Positions 1 through 7,453 of a stretch of DNA of 20,686 nucleotides are shown here, piece by piece. The first letter of the stretch is position 1. Each line of letters opens with the position of its first letter. Source of the DNA: DASZPL01 sp035550315 (GTDB lineage: Bacteria > Actinomycetota > Actinomycetes > JAFAQI01); NCBI GenBank assembly GCA_035550315.1, contig DASZPL010000161.1, positions 1 through 20,686 of the forward strand, in the 5' to 3' direction. A program made the translations under genes and the position numbers. The notes beneath the pieces were generated by a model. It was given only the letters and a program-made list of their open reading frames with translations, did no database searches and was not told the DNA's origin.

Positions 1-152
1 ACCGGCTGCAGCCGATGCTGGGCAAGCACCTCGTCGAGCGGGCCCTCGGCCCCGTGCCCGGGGTCGATCACGATGCACTGCTCGCCCCGCTCCGGCGCGA
101 CGATCCAGCAGTTCGTCTGCCACGGCCCGGCCGGGAAGCCCACAACGAGCAC
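1..152 (-). CDS. Metallo-beta-lactamase-fold hydrolase (glyoxalase II-like), 5' part only
   Basis: The first 50 codons are present and the rest lies beyond the left edge, so the metal-binding HxHxDH motif cannot be checked. The visible N-terminus reads as a first beta strand (LVVGFPAG), then TNCWIV, then CIVIDPGHG; this strand, TNC/ENC and IDPG pattern is typical of small MBL-fold hydrolases annotated as hydroxyacylglutathione hydrolase-like. The start is a GTG at 150-152, chosen because AAGGGAG lies 4 bases upstream of it; the alternative GTG nine bases further in is too far from that site. In Mycobacterium and Streptomyces a gene of this family also lies near rel and a peptidyl-prolyl isomerase, usually followed by hisS, and that synteny supports the call. 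The substrate is unknown. Confidence 0.85.
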   Translation of the reverse strand, partial: MLVVGFPAGPWQTNCWIVAPERGEQCIVIDPGHGAEGPLDEVLAQHRLQP

Positions 153-241
153 AACGCTCCCTTCAGATGGCCTTCAGCACACCCTAGCCATCCCCCTCTT
201 AGACTCGTCGCGGCCATTCGATCGACACCGGAGGTTGCGAC
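153..241. promoter_or_regulatory. Divergent promoter region, MBL hydrolase / FKBP isomerase
   Basis: This 89-bp gap separates two divergent genes and so must carry both promoters. TANNNT-type -10 candidates exist on each strand: TAGACT at 200-205 (plus, towards the isomerase) and TAGGGT at 181-186 read on the minus strand (towards the hydrolase). Both would give leaders of about 20-30 bases that contain the ribosome binding sites seen (GGAGG at about 230-234 for the isomerase, AAGGGAG for the hydrolase). No convincing -35 hexamer was found for either, so the exact sites are tentative. Confidence 0.35.
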
Positions 242-967
242 GTGCCGCCGAGCCGACGTCGCGAGCGTGAGCTCGCCCGCCGACGTTACGAACGCCGCCG
301 CCAAGCGGAACTCGAGCGGCGCGCGAAAGCCAAGCGCCGCAACACGGTGATCGGATCGATCACCGGCGTGGTGGTCGTGATCGGCGTGATCCTCGCGCTT
401 GTCTTCACCGTGTTCACCGGCGGCGGCGGCAAGTCGTCGGTCAAGACCGCTAATTCGCCCTCGGCCGGCCCTTCGGTCAGCCCGACGACGCCGGTCGCGG
501 CGCCGAAGCGGTGCAAGCAGGTCAAGCCGAACCCGCCCGCCAAGGGTGAGCCGAAGGTGCCGGACGTCACCGGCAAGGCCCCGAAGAAACTGGTCAAGAA
601 GGACATCACGGTCGGCTCCGGTCGCGCCGCCCAGAACGGTGATGCGCTGACCGTCAAGTACGTCGGCGTGAGCTGCAGCACCGGCAAGGTCTTCGACGCG
701 TCCTACACCGACCCGGTCAACCCGACCACGCACAAGAAGGCATTCACGCTGACCCTCGGGGCCGGCCAGGTGATCAAGGGCTGGGACAAGGGCCTGGTCG
801 GCATCCGGCCGGGCGGCGTGCGCGAGCTCGTGATCCCCGCCAAGCTCGGATACGGCGCCGCCGGGCAGCCGCCGAAGATCCAGCCGAACGAGACGCTGAT
901 CTTCGTCGTGACGGCGGTCTCGGTGAAGCCGGGCGCGAGCCCGTCGCCGACTACGTCCCCGACGTGA
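242..967 (+). CDS. Membrane-anchored FKBP-type peptidyl-prolyl cis-trans isomerase
   Basis: The 241-residue protein has a very basic N-terminal segment (about 1-33, rich in RRR/ERR), one transmembrane helix (about 36-58), a Ser/Pro/Thr-rich linker (60-120) and an FKBP domain (about 117-228), so the isomerase domain is probably extracytoplasmic. The FKBP active-site residues are recognisable in order: Y140, F151-D152, F168, V177-I178, W181 and Y204, with F221 in the last strand, so it should be catalytically active on Xaa-Pro bonds of exported proteins. The start is GTG, with GGAGG seven bases upstream. Its 3' end overlaps the convergent rel gene by 17 bp. At this place next to rel, Mycobacterium has a cyclophilin (PpiB) with the same kind of basic N-terminus and anchor; here the catalytic domain is from the other isomerase family. 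Assignment to FKBP is firm; the client proteins are unknown. Confidence 0.93.
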   Translation: MPPSRRRERELARRRYERRRQAELERRAKAKRRNTVIGSITGVVVVIGVILALVFTVFTGGGGKSSVKTANSPSAGPSVSPTTPVAAPKRCKQVKPNPPAKGEPKVPDVTGKAPKKLVKKDITVGSGRAAQNGDALTVKYVGVSCSTGKVFDASYTDPVNPTTHKKAFTLTLGAGQVIKGWDKGLVGIRPGGVRELVIPAKLGYGAAGQPPKIQPNETLIFVVTAVSVKPGASPSPTTSPT

Positions 968-3242
968 CGCGGTAGGCGTCGTAGACGCCCTCCACGCCGC
1001 GTACGGCGCGGAGCAGGTGGCCGAGGTGCTTTGTGTCGCCCATCTCGAAGGTGAACTTCGAGATCGCGACGCGGTCGCGGCTGGTCGACACGGCCGCCGA
1101 CAGGATGTTCACGTGCGCGTCGGACAGCACCCGGGTGACGTCGGCCAGTAGCCGGTTACGGTCGAGCGCCTCGACCTGGATCGCCACCAGGAAGACCGAC
1201 CCCGCGGTCGGCGCCCAGTCGACCTCGATGATGCGATCCGGCTCGGTCGCGAGCGCCGTGATGTTGGTGCAGTCGCTGCGGTGGACCGAGACGCCGTGCC
1301 CGCGCGTGACGAAGCCGACCACGTCGTCGCCCGGCACCGGGGTGCAGCAGCGAGCCAGCTTGGTCCAGACCTCCGGCTCGCCGCGGACGATCACGCCGGG
1401 GTCGGGGGTGGTGCCGGTGCGGGGCGCCTTCCGGGTCGGGCTGGCGGTCTCGGCCAGGTCCTCGACCGCGCCTTCGGGGCCGCCGAGGGCCTGCATCAGC
1501 CGCTGCACGACCGACTGCGCCGACAGGTGGCCCTCGCCAACCGCGGCGTAGAGCGAGGAGACGTCGACGAAGCGCAGGTCCTGAGCCAGCCGCACCAAGG
1601 CGTCGCCGCCCATCAGCCGCTGCAGCGGCAGCCCGGACTTCCGCATCGCCCGGCTGATCGACTCCTTGCCCTCCTCGATCGCGTCCTCGCGCCGCTCGCG
1701 GGCGAACCACTGCCGGATCTTGTTGCGGGCGCGGGGCGACTTGACAAACGAGAGCCAGTCACGGCTGGGCCCGGCCGACTCGGACTTCGAGGTGAACACC
1801 TCGACGACGTCGCCATTGTCGAGCGCGGACTCCAGCGGCACCAGCCGGCCGTTGACCCGCGCGCCGATGCACCGGTGACCGACCTCGGTGTGCACGGAGT
1901 AGGCGAAGTCGACCGGCGTCGCCCCGGTCGGCAGCGCGATCACGTCACCCTTCGGGGTGAAGACGAAGACCTCCTGGGCGTGCAGGTCGAACCGCAGCGA
2001 GTCGAGGAACTCGCCCGGGTCCTGCGTCTCCCGCTGCCAGTCGACGAGCTGGCGCAGCCAGGTCATGTCCTGCTTGTCGCCGTCGCCGCTGGGCTTTTCC
2101 TTGTATTTCCAGTGCGCCGCGATGCCGTACTCCGCCCGCCGGTGCATCGCCGCGGTCCGGATCTGCACCTCGACCGGCTTGCCTTCCGGGCCGATCACCG
2201 TCGTGTGCAACGACTGGTACATGTTGAACTTCGGCATCGCGATGTAGTCCTTGAACCGGCCCGGCACCGGTGACCACATGGTGTGAATGACGCCGAGCAC
2301 GGCGTAGCAGTCGCGTTCGGTCTCGACCGTGATCCGCAGCCCGACCAAGTCGTAGATCTCGGCGAAGTCGCGGCCGCGGACGATCATCTTCTGGTAGATC
2401 GAGTAGTAGTGCTTCGGCCGGCCGGTGACGGTCGCCTTGATCTTGACCGCGCGCAGCTCGGACTGGATCAGGTCGCTGACCGTTGCCAGGTAGGTGTCGC
2501 GGGACGGCGCGCGCTCCGCGACCAGCCGGACGATCTCGTCGTAGCGCTTGGGGTAGAGCGTGGCGAACGACAGGTCTTCGAGCTCCCACTTGATCGCGTT
2601 CATCCCCAGCCGGTGGGCCAGCGGCGCGTAGATCTCGAGGGTCTGCTTCGCGGTGCGTTGCTGTTTGTCGGCCGGCAGCCACGAGATGGTGCGCACGTTG
2701 TGCAGCCGATCGGCCAGCTTGAGGATCAGCACCTTGGGGTCGCGGGCCATCGCGATCACCATCTTGCGGATCGTCTCGGCTTCGGCGGAGTCGCCGTAAC
2801 GCACCCGGTCGAGCTTGGTGACGCCGTCGACCAGTCGGGCGACGTCCTCACCGAAGTCGCGGCTGACGTCCCCAAGCGACAGCGCGGTGTCCTCGATGGT
2901 GTCGTGCAGCAGCGCGGCGCAGATCGTCGCCTCATCCATGCCGAGCTCGGCGACGATGGTCGCGACCGCCAGCGGATGCGTGATGTACGGGTCGCCGCTG
3001 CGGCGCCGCTGGCCGCGGTGACACCGCTCGGCGACCTCATAGGCGCGGGTGACGATGCGGGCGTCGGCCTTCGGGTGATTGCCGCGCAACGTCTTCAGCA
3101 ACGGCTCGAGCTCGCCGGGCGCCAGATGCTTGCCGCCGAGCCGTGGAATCCGGGAGCGGACCCGGGTGCCGCCCGGCGGCGGCAGCGTCGGAGCGTCGGT
3201 CGGCGCCGCGATGTCGGCGGCCGGGGCGACGTCCTGGGCCAC
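951..3242 (-). CDS. rel: Bifunctional (p)ppGpp synthetase/hydrolase, Rel
   Basis: This is the long RSH enzyme of the stringent response, about 763 residues, the usual length. Domains in order: HD hydrolase (HDTIEDT, H113-D114), synthetase domain with the RFKD motif at about 329-332 and the YQSLHTT strand, TGS domain (about 422-484), a Cys-containing linker (ARCCTPVPGD) and a C-terminal ACT domain (about 688-760). The intact HD motif together with RFKD, rather than the acidic version found in monofunctional RelA, indicates both synthesis and hydrolysis of (p)ppGpp. A GTG at 3246-3248 would add two residues, but AGGGAGG directly abuts it; the same site is six bases from the GTG at 3240-3242, which I therefore prefer. 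It is the last gene of the ruvC-to-rel series, 40 bp after apt, an order shared with other actinobacteria. Its 3' end overlaps the convergent FKBP gene. Confidence 0.97.
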   Translation of the reverse strand: MAQDVAPAADIAAPTDAPTLPPPGGTRVRSRIPRLGGKHLAPGELEPLLKTLRGNHPKADARIVTRAYEVAERCHRGQRRRSGDPYITHPLAVATIVAELGMDEATICAALLHDTIEDTALSLGDVSRDFGEDVARLVDGVTKLDRVRYGDSAEAETIRKMVIAMARDPKVLILKLADRLHNVRTISWLPADKQQRTAKQTLEIYAPLAHRLGMNAIKWELEDLSFATLYPKRYDEIVRLVAERAPSRDTYLATVSDLIQSELRAVKIKATVTGRPKHYYSIYQKMIVRGRDFAEIYDLVGLRITVETERDCYAVLGVIHTMWSPVPGRFKDYIAMPKFNMYQSLHTTVIGPEGKPVEVQIRTAAMHRRAEYGIAAHWKYKEKPSGDGDKQDMTWLRQLVDWQRETQDPGEFLDSLRFDLHAQEVFVFTPKGDVIALPTGATPVDFAYSVHTEVGHRCIGARVNGRLVPLESALDNGDVVEVFTSKSESAGPSRDWLSFVKSPRARNKIRQWFARERREDAIEEGKESISRAMRKSGLPLQRLMGGDALVRLAQDLRFVDVSSLYAAVGEGHLSAQSVVQRLMQALGGPEGAVEDLAETASPTRKAPRTGTTPDPGVIVRGEPEVWTKLARCCTPVPGDDVVGFVTRGHGVSVHRSDCTNITALATEPDRIIEVDWAPTAGSVFLVAIQVEALDRNRLLADVTRVLSDAHVNILSAAVSTSRDRVAISKFTFEMGDTKHLGHLLRAVRGVEGVYDAYRVTSGT

Positions 3243-3282
3243 GCTCACCCTCCCTGCGGTCTCACGGCCCAGTGTATGGGCG

Positions 3283-3813
3283 CTAGTACGTCAACAGGCT
3301 GTGCACGTCCAGCGTTCCCAGTCGCTCGCGCCCGCCGAGTGCGCTGATCTCGAGCAGCACGCTGCACCCCGCGACTGTTGCCCCGGCGCGTTCCACCAGC
3401 GCCGCGGCGGCACTCACGGTGCCGCCGGTGGCCAGTACGTCGTCGACCAGCAGCACCCGCTCTCCCGGCGAGAACGCGTCGCGGTGGACCTCGAGCGTCG
3501 CTTCGCCGTACTCCAGCTGACAGGTCTGGGAGTACGTCGCGCTGGGCAGCTTGCCGGCCTTGCGGACCGGCACGAACCCGGCGCCGAAGTGGTAGGCGAC
3601 CGGCGCGGCCACGATGAACCCGCGGGCCTCGATGCCCGCCACCTTGTCGATGGTGCCGCGGCCGTGCCGGCTGACGATCGCGTCAACCGCGCCGGCAAAC
3701 GCGACGTGGTCCGCGAGCAGCGGGGTGATGTCCTTGAACGTCACCCCGGGTGACGGGAAGTCGGCGACGTGACGGACCCGCGACCGCAGCAGTGCGTCGA
3801 GGTCGAGGGCCAC
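3283..3813 (-). CDS. apt: Adenine phosphoribosyltransferase
   Basis: The 176-residue cytoplasmic enzyme joins adenine to PRPP to give AMP in purine salvage. The type I phosphoribosyltransferase signature VLLVDDVLATGGT is present with the two acidic residues at D124-D125, and the N-terminal PSPGVTFKDITPLL and the IEARGF segment are characteristic of Apt. Length is normal. The start is GTG at 3811-3813, 14 bp downstream of the secF stop, with only a weak purine-rich ribosome binding site (GGACGAG), so translation may rely partly on coupling to secF. Placement between secF and rel is the standard actinobacterial order; adenine salvage and (p)ppGpp both touch the purine nucleotide pool, which may explain the linkage. 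Confidence 0.96.
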   Translation of the reverse strand: MALDLDALLRSRVRHVADFPSPGVTFKDITPLLADHVAFAGAVDAIVSRHGRGTIDKVAGIEARGFIVAAPVAYHFGAGFVPVRKAGKLPSATYSQTCQLEYGEATLEVHRDAFSPGERVLLVDDVLATGGTVSAAAALVERAGATVAGCSVLLEISALGGRERLGTLDVHSLLTY

Positions 3814-3827
3814 GTCGACTCGTCCGG

Positions 3828-5081
3828 TCAGCGGCGCTTGCGGGACCGGCCGCCGCGGCCGCCGGGACGGCCGCCTCGCCCGGACCGCCGGCGCGGCTGC
3901 CCCGGCCGGGCGCCGACCCGTGGCCCTTCCGCCCGGGGGCGGTCGGGCTCCAAGTCGCCGGTGACGCCGTCGCCGGTCTCGGCCGGCTCGGCCTCGGTCG
4001 CCTCGGCCGGCGACGGTCGCTCCGGCTGCACCGGCCGGTTGGGCAGCGGAGCGCCGGCCACCGCCGGCTGCATCTTCGGTTCGCGCGCCTCGCGGGCCTC
4101 CTTCACCCGCCGGACGGCAACCCGCTTGGCCAGCTGCTGGTACGCCGGCTCGCGTTCCTTGAAGTCACACAGCAGCGGCGGCGCGATAAAGATCGAGGAA
4201 TACGCCCCGGACGCGAGACCGATCAACAGCGCCAGCGCCAGGTCCTGGAGCGACCCCGCGCCGAGCAGGCCGACACCGATGCCGAGCAGCCCGATGACCG
4301 GCAACAGCGCGATGATCGACGTATTGATCGACCGGACCAGGGTCTGGTTCACACCCAGGTTGGCCGCCTCGCTGAACGTCATCCGGCTGCCACCGGTGAT
4401 CGAGGCGGTGTTCTCCCGGACCTTGTCGAAGACGACGACGGTGTCGTAGAGCGAATAACCCAGGATGGTCAGCAGCGCAATCACGGTCGACGGGCTGACG
4501 GTGAAGCCCGACAGCGAGTAGATCCCGGCGGTGATCACCAGGTCGTGCAGCAACGCGATGATCGCCGCCAGCGCCATCTTCCATTCGAAGCGGATCGAGA
4601 GATATGCGATCACGGCGACCAGGAAGACGATCAGGCCGATGACCGCCTTGTGCGTGATCTGCGATCCCCAGGTCGCGCCCACGGTGGTCGAGTCGATGTC
4701 ACCGGCCTTGATGCCGAGCTGACTGGACAGCGCATCGGTGATCTTGCTGACCTGGTCGTTGCCCGGCGTCTCGGTCAGTGTCTTGGTCTCGATCTGGAAG
4801 CGCTTCGCCGAGCCGCTTCCGGTGGTCTCAACCGTCGACGGTGAGACACCCGCGGAATTCACCGCGTTGGTGACGTCCTGGATCGAGTGACCGTTGAGCG
4901 GGCCTTGGAACTGGGCGCCGCCCTTGAAGTCGATGGAGGGGTTCAGGCCCGCGATCGCCAGGCTGGCGATCGCGACCAGGATGACGATCCCGGAGCCGAT
5001 GTACCACCAGCGGCGGCGGCCGATGAAGTCGTACGAGACGTCGCCGGTGTAGAGCCGGTGGGCGAGCCCTTCGCGCGCCAT
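3828..5081 (-). CDS. secF: Protein translocase subunit SecF
   Basis: SecF works with SecD in the membrane to drive late steps of Sec-dependent export using the proton gradient. The 417-residue protein shows TM1 (about 25-45), the periplasmic-side DFKGG motif (51-55), then five TM helices (about 146-310) with the family signature GYSLYDTVVVFDKVREN (208-224). An in-frame ORF extends 33 codons further upstream, but the ATG at 5079-5081 has AGGGAGG six bases upstream, leaves one base after the secD stop, and gives the normal N-terminus, so I chose it. After the last helix there is a long hydrophilic tail (about 311-417), Pro/Glu-rich and then ending in Arg/Gly repeats (RRRSGRGGRPGGRGG and RKRR), which is not part of the conserved fold. 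Confidence 0.97.
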   Translation of the reverse strand: MAREGLAHRLYTGDVSYDFIGRRRWWYIGSGIVILVAIASLAIAGLNPSIDFKGGAQFQGPLNGHSIQDVTNAVNSAGVSPSTVETTGSGSAKRFQIETKTLTETPGNDQVSKITDALSSQLGIKAGDIDSTTVGATWGSQITHKAVIGLIVFLVAVIAYLSIRFEWKMALAAIIALLHDLVITAGIYSLSGFTVSPSTVIALLTILGYSLYDTVVVFDKVRENTASITGGSRMTFSEAANLGVNQTLVRSINTSIIALLPVIGLLGIGVGLLGAGSLQDLALALLIGLASGAYSSIFIAPPLLCDFKEREPAYQQLAKRVAVRRVKEAREAREPKMQPAVAGAPLPNRPVQPERPSPAEATEAEPAETGDGVTGDLEPDRPRAEGPRVGARPGQPRRRSGRGGRPGGRGGRSRKRR

Positions 5082-5082
5082 G

Positions 5083-6957
5083 TCAGGCCTCCCTCGACCG
5101 TGGCCGCGTCGTACCGACCCGGGCCTGGGCGAGCCGGCCGGCCGAGCGCCCGACGCCGGTCCACGGCCGCGCCTCGTCAAAGGACCGGAAGCGCGCGAGC
5201 AGCGCGATCAGCGGCCGGGTGAAGAAGAACACGATAAACAGGTCGGACAGCGTCGACAGGCCGAGCGTGAACGCGAAGCCACGGACGTCGCCGATCGAGA
5301 CGATGTAGAGCACCACGGCCGCGAGCAACGACACCGTGTCGGCCGAGATGATGGTCCGCCGGGCGCGCGGCCAGGCTTTCTCGACCGCGCTTCGCAGCCG
5401 CCGGCCTTCCCGGGTCTCGTCACGCAATCGTTCGAAGAACACGACGAAGGAGTCGGCGGTGATGCCGACCGCGACGATGAACCCGGCGATGCCCGGCAGC
5501 GACAGCGTGTAGCCGATCGAGGAGTGGCCTAGCTCGGTCGTCACGGCGTACAGGATCAGGCCGGAGACCGCCAGGCTGCCGACGGTGACGAGGCCGAGGG
5601 CGCGGTAGTAGATCAGCGAGAAGATGATCACCAGGCCGAGCCCGATGCCGCCCGCGATCAGGCCGCCCCGCAGCTGCTGGCTGCCGAGCGTCGCCGACAC
5701 CGAGGTCGCGGTCGGCACCGAGAACTTCAGCGGCAACGAGCCGTACTTCAGGATGTCGGCGAGGTTGCTCGCCGTGCTCTGCGTGAAGTTGCCGGTGATC
5801 TGCGCGTTGCCGCCCGGGATGCCGCCGGCCGAGCTGATGTACGGCGCAGACGGCACCTGGCCGTCGAGCACGATCGCCACGCCGTTGCAGCCGGGCGGCG
5901 GCGATGACGCGTCCACGGTCGCCGGGCAGGTGGACGACGCGGGCGGGTTGCCGTTCGTCGCCGGCGCGGCGTTGTAGGCCTTTGCCGTGACCTGCTGCCA
6001 GGCGCTCGAGCCGCTGCCGTTGAACGACATCTGCACGAGCCATTGGCCGGTGCCTTGCGTGTCGAGGGCCGCACTCGCCGACTTGACCTGCGTGCCGAGG
6101 ACCGACGCCGGCGCGAGCAGGTACTTCAGGCCGGCGTTGTCGCCGCTGCCGCAGGCGATGATGTAGTCGTTGGCCCGGTCGTTGCCGGCGGTCGGGTTCG
6201 GGTCCTTGCTGCAGTCGAGGTTGTTGAACGCCGCGGCGAGGCCGGCGGTCAGCGTCGTGGCCTCACTATTGGCGCCCGCCTGCCGCCCGCTCTGCGTGTT
6301 GCAGTCCTGCACGCTCGACGTGGGAGTCGGCGTCGGGCTGGCCGACGAGGAGGTGGTCGGCGTCGGGGTGCTGGTCGGCGACGGCGTCGACGAGGGCTTC
6401 GGCTTCGCCAACAGCGCCGAGCTCAGCGCGTCACCCTGCGACGACTTGTGGTGCTTACCGTGTCCCTGCTTCGCCGCCTTGCCGCTCTTCGCCGGCGACG
6501 GGCTGCTCGACGGGTTGACGGTCGTCGACACGCTCGGCGCCGGCGTCGGCGAACCGTTGCCGATCGCGAGCACCTGCCGGAACCGCAGCAGCGCGGTCTG
6601 CCCGACGGTGTCGATCACCTTCTTGCGGTTCTGCTCGCCCGGCAGCGACACCACGATGTTCTTGCTGCCCTGCTTGTTCACGGTGGCGCCGCCCACGCCG
6701 AGGCCATTGACCCGCTGCCGGATGATGTTGACCGCCTGGTCAAGGTCGGAGCCGGTAATGCTCTTCGACGTCGTCGCGCAGGCGCCGGTGCCGGACAGCG
6801 GCGAGGCCGTCAGCGTCACCTGGGTGCCGCCGCGCAGGTCCAGGCCCAGCAGCGGCGTGGCCGACGGCCCGAGGAACAACCCGAGGTAGAGCGCCACCAG
6901 CACGATGCCGACGAGCGCCAGGGCTCGCCCGGGTCGGGGCGTTCCGGCTCTTGCCAC
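5083..6957 (-). CDS. secD: Protein translocase subunit SecD
   Basis: SecD is the large partner of SecF. The 624-residue protein has TM1 (about 11-30), the conserved GLDLRGGTQVTL motif (38-49), a large extracytoplasmic domain, and five C-terminal TM helices (about 432-590) including SLPGIAGFIVAVGITADSF. The extracytoplasmic part is interrupted at about residues 136-216 by a low-complexity Ser/Pro/Thr segment (runs such as TPSPTSTPTPTTSSS, with a short Lys/His patch) and contains six cysteines (60, 219, 249, 269, 344, 357) on the outside, so disulfides are possible. The start is GTG; the ribosome binding site (GAGAGG) is about 11 bases upstream, rather distant. The gene ends one base before secF and follows yajC by 48 bp, the standard arrangement. 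Confidence 0.97.
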   Translation of the reverse strand: MARAGTPRPGRALALVGIVLVALYLGLFLGPSATPLLGLDLRGGTQVTLTASPLSGTGACATTSKSITGSDLDQAVNIIRQRVNGLGVGGATVNKQGSKNIVVSLPGEQNRKKVIDTVGQTALLRFRQVLAIGNGSPTPAPSVSTTVNPSSSPSPAKSGKAAKQGHGKHHKSSQGDALSSALLAKPKPSSTPSPTSTPTPTTSSSASPTPTPTSSVQDCNTQSGRQAGANSEATTLTAGLAAAFNNLDCSKDPNPTAGNDRANDYIIACGSGDNAGLKYLLAPASVLGTQVKSASAALDTQGTGQWLVQMSFNGSGSSAWQQVTAKAYNAAPATNGNPPASSTCPATVDASSPPPGCNGVAIVLDGQVPSAPYISSAGGIPGGNAQITGNFTQSTASNLADILKYGSLPLKFSVPTATSVSATLGSQQLRGGLIAGGIGLGLVIIFSLIYYRALGLVTVGSLAVSGLILYAVTTELGHSSIGYTLSLPGIAGFIVAVGITADSFVVFFERLRDETREGRRLRSAVEKAWPRARRTIISADTVSLLAAVVLYIVSIGDVRGFAFTLGLSTLSDLFIVFFFTRPLIALLARFRSFDEARPWTGVGRSAGRLAQARVGTTRPRSREA

Positions 6958-7005
6958 TGCGATGTCTGCCTCTCTGCGGTTCTAAGACGGTCGGAGCTAC
7001 CGGTC

Positions 7006-7395
7006 TCAGCCGGACGGCGTGCCGTCCGGCACCGCCGGCTCCTCCTCCGGTTCCTCCGGATTGTTCACCCGGAGGATCGCGGCCGGCAGGTAGCGGGAAT
7101 GCACGCCAGGTGCGATCTCGAGCGTGACCGCCTCGTCATCGACGGCGACCACGGTGGCGAGCAACCCGGCCGTGGTGGTGACCTCGTTGCCGACCTCGAC
7201 CTGCCGCCGGGCCTCGGCCGCGGCCCGCTGCCGGTTGCGCGCCGGCCGCAGGAAGACGACGTAGGCAAGCAGGAACAGCGCGATCAGCACGAGGAACGGC
7301 ACGAAGCTGGTGCCACCGCCGCCGGATGACCCGCCGGAGCTGGCAGCCTGCAGCGCGGTTGCAGCGTGCGCCCACGGATCGACGAGCAAGGCCAC
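7006..7395 (-). CDS. yajC: Preprotein translocase subunit YajC
   Basis: This small single-pass membrane protein (129 residues) associates with SecDF. After a Gly/Ser-rich N-terminal stretch there is one TM helix (about 31-49, ending in FLRPARNRQR), then the typical YajC cytoplasmic part: VEVGNEVTTTAGLLATVVAVDD and VTLEIAPGVHSRYLPAAILRV, followed by an acidic Pro/Glu tail. The N-terminus before the helix is longer than in E. coli YajC. The start is GTG, with GGAGG ten bases upstream. A strong palindrome covers its last seven codons. Position between ruvB (58 bp) and secD (48 bp) is the usual actinobacterial order. Confidence 0.95.
   Translation of the reverse strand: MALLVDPWAHAATALQAASSGGSSGGGGTSFVPFLVLIALFLLAYVVFLRPARNRQRAAAEARRQVEVGNEVTTTAGLLATVVAVDDEAVTLEIAPGVHSRYLPAAILRVNNPEEPEEEPAVPDGTPSG
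7009..7030. repeat. Perfect 10-bp inverted repeat at the 3' end of yajC (hairpin)
   Basis: GCCGGACGGC and its exact complement GCCGTCCGGC are separated by only two bases, so a nine-base stem with a four-base loop can form in the RNA, ending directly at the yajC TGA. There is no T-run after it. It may act as an attenuator, an RNA stability or processing element, or a factor-assisted terminator between yajC and secD; chance overlap with codons for PDGTPSG is also possible. Confidence 0.6.
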
Positions 7396-7453
7396 CGGTT
7401 TCGGTCCTCCGAACTACGCGCCGGCCAGGCGGCCAGGCAACCGGGCCGTCAGT

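Noticed and set aside
1281..3347. Long plus-strand open frames opposite rel (for example 1281-2273 and 2283-3347)
   Set aside because: They are complementary-frame shadows of a high-GC gene: compositions dominated by R, D, H, V, L, Q without domain patterns, while the minus-strand rel frame shows all family motifs.
3520..3535. CAGCTGACAGGT inside apt as a further copy of the palindrome arm
   Set aside because: Only a seven-base match (GCTGACA) without the partner arm or GC core; chance in coding sequence.
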